A stretch of 64,000 nucleotides of DNA from Eunapius fragilis (lineage: Eukaryota > Porifera > Demospongiae > Spongillida > Spongillidae), in assembly GCA_963681505.1 (NCBI GenBank), contig OY811986.1:4710423-4774422 (forward strand), written 5' to 3'. Position 1 is the first letter of the stretch, and every line of letters starts with the position of its first letter. Position numbers and translations under genes: made by a program. Below the pieces are notes generated by a model. That model was not told the DNA's origin, made no database searches, and was given only the letters and a program-made list of their open reading frames with translations. Shown here in pieces: positions 1-12,334 of the stretch.

Positions 1-2
1 TT

Positions 3-164
3 GGCATTCAGGGTGTCTGGACAACTCCCCAGGTGGAAGCGTTGTTTGATAAAAAAGTCTTAGACACAGATGCACCATCACACCTGCATCGAACACCAGA
101 ATCAATTTTGGACTCAGGGGCTCTAGAAAAGAAGCTATACAAAAAGGCAGTGGAAGATAGTTGA
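3..164 (+). CDS. C-terminal end of an unidentified ORF (partial)
   Basis: An open frame runs in from the left edge and ends at TGA 162-164, giving 53 codons with a mixed, protein-like composition (it begins GIQGVWTTPQVEALFDKK and ends KAVEDS). The start lies outside the window. I recognise no family. It could be the tail of a host gene or of a mobile-element ORF, since several elements follow to the right. Confidence 0.3.
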   Translation, partial: GIQGVWTTPQVEALFDKKVLDTDAPSHLHRTPESILDSGALEKKLYKKAVEDS

Positions 165-1371
165 GGTACATTTACTCCATTTGTAACATCCGTTGATGGG
201 CTTCTCCACAGAGAGGCAGAACATTTTTTGAAGCACTTAGCAGCATAGCAGCCAAATGGGAAAAGTCATATGCAGAAACGTGTGCATTTGTCAGAGCTCG
301 ACTTTTATTTGCACTGGTTCGAGCATCAAGTTTGTGTCTAAGGGGATCTAGGGTTAAGTGGAGGAGTGGACTAGGCTTTGATGATGGGGCTTCACTTCCT
401 AAAATCATGCAATAGGCTTTAGCATTTTTTTTTTGTCATTCTTTGAATGTTATTCCTATGTTGTTTGTTTGTACTGTGTATATTTAATTTGTTGAAAAAA
501 AAACCATCTACTTCTAAGCATATTACAGGTAGTGTTCCTGTACCTTACCTTGAGGAACTGGATGCGGTCATCTATGAGTTGCTGTTGCTCGCATTTGTCG
601 TCATTAGCTTTGAAGAAGTTAATTTGCATGGATAGAGCAGTGGAAATTTTCCACCCATGAAAAGTTGACCAACTTGACCTGTTCCATCTGCTGTTCACAA
701 AATTGTACGGTAAATATATGAATAGTGCACATGAAGTAAAAATGGTAAAAGTAGGTATTGTTATACTATGCATGATCTGCATGTGAGCTGTATATTACAT
801 TGAATTTATTTGAAAGAAATTACACCAGCAAAATTGATAGTCCTGCCCCCCTTCTAGAAATGCTGGGGGCCCATGGCCTTATATGTGCAATGACAGTGCT
901 ATTGTTTTGTGCCTCAACAGTTACAAGGACGTTTTATGTTTTACTACTTATAGGGTTTAATTGCTGCACAAAGCAAGACCATAACAATGTACTTAACCTC
1001 AAGCCCATGCACCCTCATTACATCAATCGGAATTAGCTAGAGTGTGGTTCAGTAAATAATGGGTAGACTCAGGTATTGTTGTCATTGAATTTCATTCTGA
1101 AGTTACAGCCTTGCCAAATATGGGAAGAGCGTTAGTTGAGCTCCCTCCCCCTCCTCCATCCTCTCCTTCCACACTCTCTGAAGAAATACCAAGGTGGCAT
1201 CATTAGGCCTTTTGAGAGATCCCACAGTTCTAATTGAGAGATGTGATCTGAGCTGCCAGAAATGCCTCTTGAATGAATTATTCAGAGATAGCATCCTTGG
1301 CTAGTGATATATCTATTATATGACCATACAGGAATAGGTCATTATTGTCTCTGGGGATTTAATAATTCAAA
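165..1371. other. No gene recognised
   Basis: AT-rich sequence with only short ORFs on both strands. None has a recognisable motif or a convincing splice context. No repeat structure was noticed. Confidence 0.5.
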
Positions 1372-1654
1372 AGTAAAGAAAAACATTCTCTAACGAGAAA
1401 GTTGGTGGGATATAGGAATTGGAGGCAATGGTGGTATAAAAAGGAAGGAAACAAGGTTTTGAGAAAATGGTAATGAGACAAAAATCCTATATTTAGCACG
1501 TGTAAATGTAACAGAAACCAAAATAATTGCTAAATATAGGATCTTTATCTCATTACCCTTTTCTAAAACCTTGTTTCCTTCCTTTTTACACCACCATTGC
1601 CTCCAATTCCTATATCCCACCAACTTTCTCGTTAGAGAATGTTTTTCTTTACTT
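1372..1654. mobile_element. Foldback element (family F), copy 1
   Basis: A near-perfect inverted repeat: two arms of about 125 bp around a short loop near 1500-1530. Outer ends read AACATTCTCTAACGAG and CTCGTTAGAGAATGTT, followed inward by GAAAGTTGGTGGG, a GGTGTAAAAAG-like block and GGAAACAAGG. The loop is flanked by CCTATATTTAGCAC. The same outer and loop motifs recur at 44212-44514 and 49733-50029 (and as one arm near 9218-9295), while the DNA between them differs. There is no coding capacity, so it would be non-autonomous. Confidence 0.8.
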
Positions 1655-2011
1655 GTTTCCTCTTTTTTATTATCATTTTTTATCGTAATGGCAAGTGCAC
1701 CCCCGCTTCAATTACCGTCACGAGCAGACGCCCGCTTTTGTTTGGGATCACTGTAACTCGTCGTCTCAGCTCTCCTCTTTCCTTGTTTAGCTCTCCTCTT
1801 TTAATTTGTTTGCACAATTCACGTAAATGTCGCCATGGGAACGCTTTTATTTAACACTACGCATTACGTAATGATGACGTATGTCAGTTTTAAGCTTTAT
1901 TCATACATCTGATGCTTGAAGATGTCCTTCCAGGGAATTCTAAAGCAATCGGTATAATTGGCGCTCTTCAAAACCATTCCTATCCGGAGTTATACTCATC
2001 CGAGAAGAATT

Positions 2012-2138
<127 letters not shown>

Positions 2139-2355
2139 TGGCCTGGGGACGAGGTAAAACACGAACTTTTTTTGTTCTCTTAAAGCAAACAGTTTGAAGA
2201 CTGGAACAAAACATTTAAATGACCGACTTTGCCTTCTGGTTCGATAGGAACAAAGAGCAACACTATCCGTTTCTTGGTACGCGAGTTATACGCGAGTCGC
2301 GTTTTTTAATGATTTCACGACCCGGGTCAATTCCTATATAGGAACTACTATCGTA

Positions 2356-3667
2356 GTTCGATACCAGTTGGCGGTTCCCCTGAGTCTTCGACAGAGGGTA
2401 CTCAAAGAAGTGCATGAAGGGGTATTTGGAGGTCACTTAGGTGAGGAGAAAACCTTTCACAAACTTAAAACTTCATACTACTGGCCAGGCTACCGAAATT
2501 CAGTTAAGGGATGGTGCAATACCTGTTCGTCCTGCTCCCAGCGCAAAACTACAACTCCCCACAACAGAGCTCCCCTTCATAGTGTATCTATAGGATCACC
2601 TATGCAAACGGTGGCTGTTGACTTCCTTGGTCCACTGCCACAGACATCAGCTGGAAATAGATATGTCCTTGTGGCCGGAAACTATTTCACTAAGTGGATT
2701 GAAGCATACCCAATTCCAAACCAGGAAGCTGTAACAGTTGCACAGAAGCTGCTTAGATGAGATGTTCTGCCGCTTCTCCCTACCTGAAAGACTACACTCG
2801 GATCAGGGAAGGCAGTTTGAAGCAGACATAATCAAGCAGTTGTGCCAACTCCTACAGGTTGAAAAGACAAGGACCACTCCATACCATCCGCAGTCGGATG
2901 GCTTCATTGAGAGATTTAACAGGACTCTTTTGAATATGCTCAGCACCTGTTTAGATCACCACAATTCTGATTGGGATGTGTATGTGAGCAAAGTCTGTAT
3001 GGCATACAATTCAAGCGTACAAAGCACGACAGGCTAATCGCCCTTTTACCTCATGTTTGGCAGGGATGCTCGGTTGCCAACTGACATCATTCACGAGCCC
3101 CCCCAGTGTATTGCTGACATTCCTATGCAACAGTTGTATGGGCAGTATGTTGTGAATCAGCAAGAAAAGTTTCTTAAAGCCTTTGAGGCTGTGCGGAAGA
3201 GTATCTCTACTAACAGTGTCATCAGAAGCAGCTGTCGGGGACCCTTTCAGACCAGGGGACCTAGTGTGGTTATACAATCCAGCAGTTGCTAAAGGCAAAT
3301 CAAGAAAACTTCACATACCTTGGAAAGGACCTTACCGGGTCCATGCAAAACTATCGGACGTGAATTATAGAATTCAACACACAGGTAACAATAAATTCAC
3401 AGTTGTCCATTTTGATCGGCTAAAGCTTTGCCCCCCAAATATTCGATTACCAAGGGAAAGGTGCACCCCCCTGCACCTGAAAAGAGGTCAGTGAACTTAA
3501 CACCCCCAGGGACATCCCTAGAGCTGGTGGAAGATGAATATGGGTTGGACCCTCAAGATGGTGATGATACAGCTGATCCCCCAGCCACAGCAAACCCCCC
3601 TGCTGATGGTGAACGGTGGTATCCACAACGTGCAAGACAGCCTCCAGATCGATATTCAGTAGAATAA
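2356..3667 (+). pseudogene. Ty3/gypsy polyprotein fragment (integrase), element 1
   Basis: Remains of a Pol integrase. The zinc-binding HHCC domain is readable (VHEGVFGGHLGEEK, then C-x2-C in WCNTCSSC), as are the catalytic-core landmarks VDFLGPLP and LHSDQGRQFE, and a region near YHPQSDGFIERFNR that holds the third acidic residue. A C-terminal segment (GDLVWLYNP, WKGPYRV, VVHFDRLK) and a Pro/Asp-rich tail ending at 3667 follow. The frame is broken at least near 2750, at a TAA at 3036-3038, and near 3230 and 3440. Gag, protease, RT and RNase H are absent, so the copy is 5'-truncated. It is the same lineage as the element at 22.6-25.1 kb. Confidence 0.85.
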
Positions 3668-3700
3668 ATCCGGGACATATTCTTTGAGGAAGGGGGCATA

Positions 3701-3871
3701 TGTAACGGACTAACCGGATGGAGAAGTGTTAACTACCTACCCTAAAAGTGTTGATTGATCATGTGCATGTCATGTCTCTAGAATATTATGTGATATATAT
3801 ATAAGTCACTATACTTGATACATAGCTGTGCTTGTACTGCCATTTTTATGATTAAAGGACGACCTGTTACA
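3701..3871 (+). repeat. 3' LTR of gypsy element 1
   Basis: A 171-bp segment starting TGTAACGG and ending CTGTTACA, with short inverted ends TGTAAC/GTTACA. It is preceded by a purine-rich tract (GAGGAAGGGGGCATA) typical of a polypurine primer. It contains a TATATATATAAG box near 3794. It ends only 13 bp from the stop-side end of the GABA-B-like gene on the other strand. No 5' LTR is present. Confidence 0.75.
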
Positions 3872-3884
3872 ATCTCAACAAGCA

Positions 3885-6800
3885 TCAAGAACTAGATTCT
3901 ATGAGCTGATTGTGAGATATTATGCCATCGGAGGAGGATTGATCACTCTTCACACTACAGGACATAAGCTTCTCCTGCAAAATAAATAAGTACATAAATA
4001 ACCACACTGGTGCAGTGCAGTCTGGTTACCTTGAGCATTGAATTTTCTTATCTTAGCTCCAAATTTATGACCTGTGTCAGGTCTGCATCTGACTGAGCAT
4101 TTTCCGGTGGTGTTTTTAAGCATTCATCTGTGGCTCTGGCTCCCTGCACACCAATGTTTTGACCAGGTTCAGAGTTAAAAGATGCGCCCTCAGGGTCTTT
4201 GTATAGGAGATACATCTGAAAGGAAAATGTTACGATTGTCTAGACTGTAAAATAAAATGTTTAAGTCATTTATTTAGTGGAAATGGCTGAACAGCTAGAT
4301 TGCATTAAACTTATACCTTTGGTACAAAGGTCAGGGCTAGGAATGCAGTTGTCAGAATCATTATTCCAAGTGTGAAGATGGCTCCAAATGTATTGAGATA
4401 AGTGTCAAGAACAAAAGCACCCACAATTAAGATCACAAGTACAAGACTTGAAGTGTAAATTATTGCGGCAACATGGATTGAGTCATTCAATCCTGGGACT
4501 TTGACCTTCCTTGTCTGAAATGCCAACATGATGCCAACAATTTGGAGTATGCCAAGATAAGTATAAATTAAGATTCTCCAGTAGAAGGCAGGAGTAGATG
4601 AAGCGTAGCATATCCAGATGAAATATTCTTCCTTGATACCGAGGTTCTGAAGACAGAGAGGTCTGGTTATAGACTCATCCAAAACAGTATCAGACATACA
4701 GCAATTCCACTGGGGTTTTCCAGGCTCTTTTCCTTCACCATATGCCCTCTCAGCTGAGGAACAGCACTTCCAAATATGAGGAGTATAACACCAATGCAGG
4801 TTATGCTCAGTGCAGCTATTATCAAGTACGAATCCTTGACTACCTACAACAGAAAGAAATTACTGAATGATTACATTGGTAAATAACTAGTAAACCCACA
4901 TTTTTCTTAGCAGTTGGATTTTGGAAAATGTAGTATATCCTCCACATCTTTGCAAGTACTGATCCAAAACACAATGCATAACCTACCACAAATAACCACT
5001 CCCTCAGCTGTGTGTAGAGATAATGTGACATCGGTTTCATTATTTTCATCATCCATACCACACATGTGCCTCCTATCCCACTGATATCTGTGATTGGAAG
5101 AATGTAAATATAAATGGAACTGTACATAGAGACTGCTCCTAGAATGATGATATAATTTACGTTGGGACTGGAGCGTTTTATCACTCTGTATGTTGGGAGA
5201 AATCTGCATCATGGTGGCATTCCCCAAATCATATCTTTTCCTACCTCTGTTTCCTGAAATATATATTGAAGACAAGACACACAGCTGCAAATACAATGCC
5301 ACATGCTGCTAAGATGTACACGATAAAAACTAATGGAACGGCTGATGACAGAGTAACTTCCACTGGTGAACCATCTGGTGGTATTCCATCTGCCAATGAA
5401 TTAAAACAACACAATGCATGCCCAGTAACATTGCAATTGGCTGCTAACTTGGATATATTATTAGGTCAGAGAAGCCAGACTCAAACCTAAATGTGTAGTT
5501 TTCCAGATCATTGAAGTGTGCAAATTGTGATTTTGTTAGATTTCCGTAATCTTAATAAACAATATGAGCAATGTCAGAGGAATTCGATAGAAATCACGTA
5601 CGCTCAAATCTGTATTGCTTCAGTCTCAGTATGTGCTGAATGCATGTTCCATTTGAATCAAATTGGATATTTCCCTGTCAAAGGCACCATCCATAAATTA
5701 CTCATGCACTAAGTTTACATGTTACTAACTTACTGAGACTCCTGAAAAGTTAGTTATTTGAATGTTGTATTGGATCAGACATCCCATCTTTTCATTTGAG
5801 TACTGGAACTGTTCCAGTGGTACCAGTGAACCAGAGGTGTTCTCACATCCTGTTCCATTGATGTTACCACTCTTCACCATGGCCATAGTACGGTTCAGGG
5901 CAATAGCTAATATCCACACAGCATCATACATCCTCCCTCCACTATCGGTTGGATTGTATCTGCCTTGAAGAGCCAACCGTCTGTATTCATCTTGAAACTG
6001 TTGAGGAGTCTGGAAATAAAAATAATTTTGTAATGCATATGCACGCATGTGTGTCAATGTGCGAATGTGTGTGAACATGTTCTGCATCCATACGTACATT
6101 CATTTGGAAGCGTATTTTCAAATGAGGTGACATTGCAATTGTATTGCAATAGAAAGCGTATCAAATGGTTATTTTTAGATTGTTGAATTCACTTGTTTAC
6201 TAAATACTATGACCATCATGAAATTTCACTTGCACATGATCTAATATTGATTAACTACTATGACACATGTGCATAGACTGTGTGAAGGTATGCAGCATGT
6301 TGTTGAAATCGAGATTTTAAAACATGCAGGACTGTTAAGTAGCACAGGTACTTGGACTGAACAAACTAAATTCATTTGCGTTAATCAAAGCCTTTAGATA
6401 TACATTTGTTCCTGCTTGCAAAGGTGAAACATATAAAGCACACTTAGCTGTACTGGAGAATGTGTTAATATATTCTAGCCTGATGGCATTACATAAAATT
6501 ATACATTCTTGAAGGCTGTTGAATCCACATAAGAAACACTTACAATTCCAGTATCAGTGTAAACAGTGTTGGATTCTGGTGATAGGTATCTCTGTAGGAC
6601 AAGTGTTTTCTCCAAGAATATTTCCAGCTCTTGGTCTGTGCAGCTGATGTTGCCTCCATCAACAGCTGCTGTCCACCAGTTATCGACGTACCAATCAGGG
6701 AGTATCCAGGCATAATTGGGGTAGGTATAACCTCGCTTGCTGGCCTGTGGATATGTTCCCACATGCATGCATAACAGCAACTTGTCTATTCGTATACATG

Positions 6801-9800
6801 AGACTTCCATTGCAGTTTACCTCACATATCATTTTTCTTGCCGGTCCAGAGTAGCAATTGAGGTAAAAGATTCTGTAGTCATCGTTCTCAGTAAGCTGAG
6901 AATTTAAGTTTTAAGTGTTAAGGTATAGCATGGTACTCATTACTTCTTGGAACTCACACTCATAAAGATGGCTTTAAACATTGCTACAGGATCATCAGAT
7001 GTTTTGAATGTTATACTTCCGAGTGTGTAGTTAACTTGAGACAATGCCACCTGAAGGTTGGTCTTACCCTGTTGGTTTTTGAACAGTTCCATGCACAGCA
7101 TATATGCATTCATATGTACATGTATATGCACATATCAAGTAGATGTGTAAACTGAGAGTTTGCATCTTAACTGGTGTTAGCTCTGGCCTACTTTGTAGGG
7201 TATCTTTTGTGTGTTCATCAAATAATAAAACTTTTTAATGTGCTAATTAACTTGTTTTCAATGTTAAGTTTGAAAGAGTGTGGCTACATAATGGATACGT
7301 GGGACTTTAAGCACATGCTGAAAGAACTGAATATTGCCTTTAGAGTGGTATATTTTGTCAAGGTAAATTTTAACATAGTAGATAATTAAAAACCTAGCTC
7401 AATTTCACATGTGTATTAGTTCAAATGAAACAATTATATTAGTGTTACATGTATTATAAGCTTTCCACAAGAGATCTTAATACCATAATAACAAAATACT
7501 TTGCTAAACATTTCAAAAGTGATACAATGTCACACACTTACATTAGTGAAGAGGGCTTCATTCTGTGTAATAGAGAAGAACCTCTTCCAACCAAAATGCT
7601 TCATAAGACTGAGAAACGCTGGTGGGTCCAGTGAATTGGAGGGTATGTTCCTAAAGAATCTCTTGTACCTGCTTCTGTCACTAAGGACTGCACTTCCAGA
7701 AAAGTATGCTATCTGTATGTATATATGGTTGTGCCAGTGACAGTCATGCATGCAACAGGCAGGCTCTGCATTTATGCTAATCCTTCGTCATATTATATCC
7801 ATCGGGTACTTATCTCCAGGTACGCGCGTCAAATTCGGTACATATATCTAGGAGTTCTTTAGCTATTGGACAGTCCATATTGATGACTTCCATTACGTAG
7901 ACATTGCATGCCGTGCAAAATGAGTGCATGCTTTCCCGCTCGATTCGTGCTAACGATTAAACTAACCATGAATATTCGGGAGGCGTGTGCATGCATACAT
8001 CATTGGCGCATCAAGCGGCTAACTTTACATAGCTGTATCCGCATAACGGATAACATTCAAGTCGACGATCTGAGCAATTACATAGCTACAGGTACCGAAT
8101 TTGACGCTCACGTACCTTGAGATACGTCGAATTGTAACCAGTCGGTTGGTGAACTTTGTAGTTTGTACCCACAGTAACGAAAATAGCTAACTTTAACAAA
8201 AAAACACCAAATTTAGTAAGAGAAAAATGGTGTGGAAACATGGGTACGACATTTGAAAGGAAAGCGCTGTAGGATTGCGAATTGGGAAGATATATCGATT
8301 TATGATAAAATTATAACCCCCCAAAAGTTGATTCTGCTAGACACAGTCCTATATATATTTTTATAATAATTGTAGGGTTTGGGCGCTTTGTACTTACGGC
8401 AGAGAAAATAGCTAGACCCCCAAAATCGTTTTAATAGAAGGGGGAAGACATGTACGAGATTAAGCGTTGTACAGCTGCGAGGTATGTATATACTACAATT
8501 TTTTATGCGTAATCCCAGAAGGACGATTTTGCTGGACACTAGCTGTCCCATAATTATAAATTTAATTGTGAGTTGGACAGTCATCATCTCATATGCCATG
8601 CAACATAAGTACTTTTATTGAAGCGCAGCGGTGTTTTTTTCATATGCTTGTACTAATAAAGTAATAATGTACTTCTTGTTCCAATTCCATATTTAAAGAA
8701 GTGTTCCTTACCTGTGATATGTTCCAATGGTGGCTGATGGCAGCTACAGGCTCAGTAGCTACAGAACATCCACATCCAATCATAGCAAGCTTCACTGGTG
8801 CGCTTTGGATCCCTTGAAAGAAGGCATCCAGAGATCTGTCATATTGGCACTAAGCAGTGAGATGGTACAAAGATATGACCAATAATTACCCCCATTTTCC
8901 ATCCACAACTCTAATATTAGGTTAGATACTGGATCTATTTAGAATCGTCGAGGCCCTGGGCTGTAGCAGCCGAGGGGTTTCTATGTCACGTATATCCCGC
9001 TAAAGCGCTGAAATACACCCCCATATTCCCGCCATATTTGATAAGCTCTGAAACGGTCTGCGCTGAGCCACAAGTAATAACTCACACCTTGTGCATTGAT
9101 GGTTTCGTGTATAGCTTTGGTCGAGTGTTTTGAAAAGCCTTTTTTCCCTCATTATGTCGTACTACAAGTAAGATTATATGGCTCGCAAAACTGGTGCCGT
9201 TTAATGAGACATGTAACTAAAAACATTCTCTACGAGAAAGTTGGTGGTATACAGGATTTGAAGGCAATAGTGGTGTAAAAAGCAAGAAAACAAGGTAATT
9301 TTAAAAATCACTGAAATCACTGTGAATATTATGTATCGCTGCTTCCCCATCAGCACGAGCGAATGATGTAATCCGTAGATCTGGTGGGTCCAAACTATCG
9401 GAGAGCGAAGTTAACTCTTTGACGTCGCTCGATCAAAACGGCTCCTGAAATCATGCCCGTCCTGATTCTAAAACATCGTCTCGAGTTTGAGGTATTTCGC
9501 ACGTCGTTTCGCTTTATTCTTTCTCTGCATGACGTGAAGGCATTTCGAGAAAAACAATTGCACTGACAAATAGGTTTCACACACCAAACGACGATTAAAG
9601 CATCAAAGAGTTTACCACATTTATTTTGATACCTTAATTAATATCCAGCGGCAAACACCCGTGAGGAGGGGGGGGGGGGGGGGGGGGGGGGGATCTCAGT
9701 GTGCCGGGTATGATTTCATGTACTTAGAATTAATCATTCTGCTTTCCCAACTAACCAATCAGATTGAGTGAATCGCATCAGATATAAATCATAGTAAACA

Positions 9801-11070
9801 ATTTGATGAGATGTAATATAAGCTGGGGTCTCTCATCTGAAGCGCTCAATAGGCAACGTTATCATAAAAAACGGACAACTTGTGATAATGATATTTTGAC
9901 TACATGCATCAGTGTACTGAACACTGAATCAGATAAGCTGTTGTGTACTCTCAAGTTACGAAATCTTAATTGCTAGGTCAATAATCTGAGTAGGTACCTT
10001 AGCGCCGCCATGCAAATCAAGGGACCATATTATTATCTGATGCATAGTTACGTTTCAATTCTCCGTTCGCAAGAATTAACACACTTCGGATTTCGGAAGG
10101 CCATGCGTACATGAGTGCATGCTTCATATATATATACCTCACCGCCGAAGTCGCCGCAACAACACTAAATGCACATTCATGGAATACTAAGCCGGGATGA
10201 TATACTATAATGCGTTCCGGGATCAGCGATTCATAATAGTAAGATAATTGACGCCTTCTACCGATGCCAAGCACATGCATTCACGAGCTGACGTTGCTGC
10301 GAACTTTACATGGACATATATAAACCCATTGCATGCACAGGCTGCACGCTTAATTTAATAAATATATAGGGCTACATTCGATCGATAAAACAATTAACTC
10401 TTAGCGCTCACTATACAATTGCATTAATTTGCATATCAGTCAGCAATAGTGCTGTTAGGTTAGACACCACTACAGGTTATTTTTACACTTATATGCAACT
10501 ATACAGTTTGGGGTTTGGTTTGTTGTGTCACTAAAGTACAGTTGTACGAGCATGTAGCTGCTCTGTAAGCTGCGTCATCAGTAAATAATGCCACGATCGC
10601 CATATAAGTACATAGCGTTTCCCGGCGGTCATATATCCGAGTGATGAAAAGGGTCTATGTACATATATACCGAGCCGGTCAAATGATGAATGCATGCAAC
10701 ATGATGGGATGCTGCATGCGTGCTTGCGGCATTTATATTTATATTACGTTTAAGCAGTGCTTCTAACAGCGATGGCTACATATATATGACTCGCCCGATG
10801 AAAGCTCACCTGCGAGTTCCTAACGACGTCATAATTCAGCACGTAGCCAGGGAGGAGTGAGGAGCGGTTGTTAATGTCCCTGACGGCCATCTCCGCCGCG
10901 GGAATCACGCCAGAGGAGTTGAGACCATACTCACCGAAGGACGTGATAAACATGAAGCTGAGAGTGTAATTTGGACTGCCTTCTACCAGTCCATAGACTG
11001 GAAGTAAAAGTAGATAGTAAACGTTCATTTTGGCTAATTTTCTCCCCGAGTTGTGTCGCATATCTGCCAA
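3885..11070 (-). CDS. Metabotropic GABA-B-type receptor, copy 1 (15 exons)
   Basis: Class C GPCR predicted to sit in the plasma membrane and bind an amino-acid-like ligand. Exons (5' to 3'): 11070-10810, 8849-8712, 7712-7542, 7068-6958, 6895-6821, 6744-6544, 6009-5734, 5674-5602, 5550-5449, 5389-5245, 5203-4900, 4843-4700, 4646-4317, 4215-4030, 3974-3885; phases agree throughout. A hydrophobic signal stretch (MNVYYLLLLPVYGLVEG; M15 may be the true start) precedes a Venus-flytrap domain (residues about 20-470) with VIPAAEMAVRDIN, AMIGCGCSVATEP and LSDRSRYKRFFRNIPS. Seven membrane segments follow (about 480-777: RSSPNVNYIIILGAV, WRIYYIF, GIMLAFQTRKV). An in-frame TAA at 4048-4050 ends the protein at about 832 residues, before the tail that copy 2 retains, so coiled-coil pairing may be lost. 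Intron 1 is 2 kb and holds element debris; several others are 41-66 bp. Ligand unknown. Confidence 0.85.
7900..8560. repeat. Decayed TIR-element debris inside receptor intron 2
   Basis: Two outward-facing ends, near 8325-8350 (TTCTGCTAGACACAGTCC) and 8530-8556 (GCTGGACACTAGCTGTCCCA), resemble the ends of the 264-bp element at 30637-30900. Between 7915 and 8110, stretches such as TTTCCCGCTCGATTCG and ACGGATAACAT resemble the outer arm of the 12-kb palindrome (near 31260-31310). It is probably an old relative of those elements. No coding capacity. Confidence 0.45.
8850..10809. other. Intron 1 of GABA-B-like copy 1, with repeats
   Basis: Non-coding. It contains one arm of foldback family F (about 9218-9295) and a run of 25 G at 9668-9692. 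The left half of a 36-bp inverted repeat lies at 10384-10419. No further exon with a consistent phase was found. Confidence 0.6.
9218..9295 (+). repeat. Single arm of foldback family F
   Basis: AACATTCTCTACGAGAAAG, then GTTGGTGG, GGTGTAAAAAG and AAAACAAGG match the outer 80-90 bp of the three full foldback copies. No partner arm is found nearby, so this is a half element or a decayed copy. Confidence 0.65.
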
Positions 11071-11387
11071 GAATTTGAAATCTGACTCGGTAACTCTGGA
11101 CCCGTTTTATGTAGGTGCTATGCGGAGACGTTCTGCAAAGTGTCCGGAGATGCCAGCATAAAACATGACGGGATATAATGAATACGTATACCAATCATTA
11201 TTAATGATGGTTCCATTCAGCGTTGCATGATTCAATTCATAGTTGCTGGTCACGGCTACAGTACCGGCTCGTACATTGGGCTGTTCCAGTAAATAAGTGC
11301 ACAGGGGGGGGGGGGTTAATATTACGAGAGGCTGTCCAGAGGGGGTTTAATATTGTATAGTGAGCGCAAAGAGTTAATTGTTTTATC
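10384..11387. repeat. 36-bp inverted repeat pair flanking receptor exon 1
   Basis: 10384-10419 (GATAAAACAATTAACTCTTA and following) and 11352-11387 are reverse complements with one mismatch. They lie about 1 kb apart on either side of the first GABA-B-like exon. They could be TIRs of a decayed element that surrounds the exon; no target duplication was seen. Confidence 0.55.
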
Positions 11388-11401
11388 CTGTAAGACAAAA
11401 T

Positions 11402-12078
11402 TGGGGTGCATATCAGCAGTCACAGTGCTCCTACATGATCATTGAGGTACACATCAGCAGTCACAGTGCTCCTACATGCTCATTGGGGTGCACATCAGCA
11501 GTCACAGTGCTCCTACATGATCATTGAGGTACACATCAGCAGTCACAGTGCTCCTACATGCTCATTGGGGTGCACATCAACAGTCACAGTGCTCCTACAT
11601 GATCATTGGGGTGCACATCAGTAGTCACAGTGCTCCTACATGATCATTGAGGTACACATCAGCAGTCACAGTGCTCCTACATGATCATTGGGGTACACAT
11701 CAGCAGTCACAGTGCTCCTACATGATCATTGGGGTACACATCAGCAGTCACAGTGCTCCTACATGATCATTGGGGTACACATCAGCAGTCACAGTGCTCC
11801 TACATGATCATTGGGGTACACATCAGCAGTCACAGTGCTCCTACATGATCATTGGGGTACACATCAGCAGTCACAGTGCTCCTACATGATCATTGAGGTA
11901 CACATCAGCAGTCACAGTGCTCCTACATGATCATTGAGGTACACATCAGCAGTCACAGTGCTCCTACATGATCATTGGGGTGCACATCAGCAGTCACAGT
12001 GCTCCTACATGATCATTGGGGTACACATCAGCAGTCACAGTGCTCCTACATGATCATGGGTGCACATCAGCAGTCACA
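11402..12078 (+). repeat. 41-bp minisatellite, about 16 units
   Basis: Tandem units containing CACATCAGCAGTCACAGTG, CTCCTACATGATCATTGGGG with small variants (GGGGTG/GAGGTA, GATCATT/GCTCATT). The same unit in opposite orientation forms the array at 51081-52710. The ORF through it is a by-product. Confidence 0.95.
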
Positions 12079-12244
12079 TGTGTGTGTGGTGGTGCTGGTT
12101 TGTATGATGTTAGTGGTAGTGCTGGTGTGTGTGTGGTGTTAGTGGTAGTGCTGGTGAGTGGTGTATGTATGTGTGGTGGTGCTGGTGTGTGTGTAAACTA
12201 AGCTTAATAGATATAGCAGTATTATTCAAATGCACACGTTTGTA

Positions 12245-12278
12245 CGCGCGCACGCACGCACACGCACGCACGCACACA

Positions 12279-12331
<53 letters not shown>
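12245..12331 (+). repeat. (CA)n microsatellite
   Basis: Mixed CGCA/CACA start passing into an uninterrupted CA run. The corresponding CA tract at 57325-57389 forms the 3' end of an intron in the Pro/Gln-rich gene. Confidence 0.9.

Positions 12332-12334
<3 letters not shown>

Noticed and set aside
4647-4699. Frameshift in receptor exon 12/13 (both copies)
   Set aside because: Explained by a 53-bp GT-AG intron (GTATGT ... TTCAG) that restores phase; the paralogue has the same 53-bp intron at 60891-60943.
11402-12078. Possible CRISPR-like array
   Set aside because: Units are contiguous 41-bp repeats without unique spacers, in a eukaryotic setting; it is a minisatellite. The same holds for 51081-52710.
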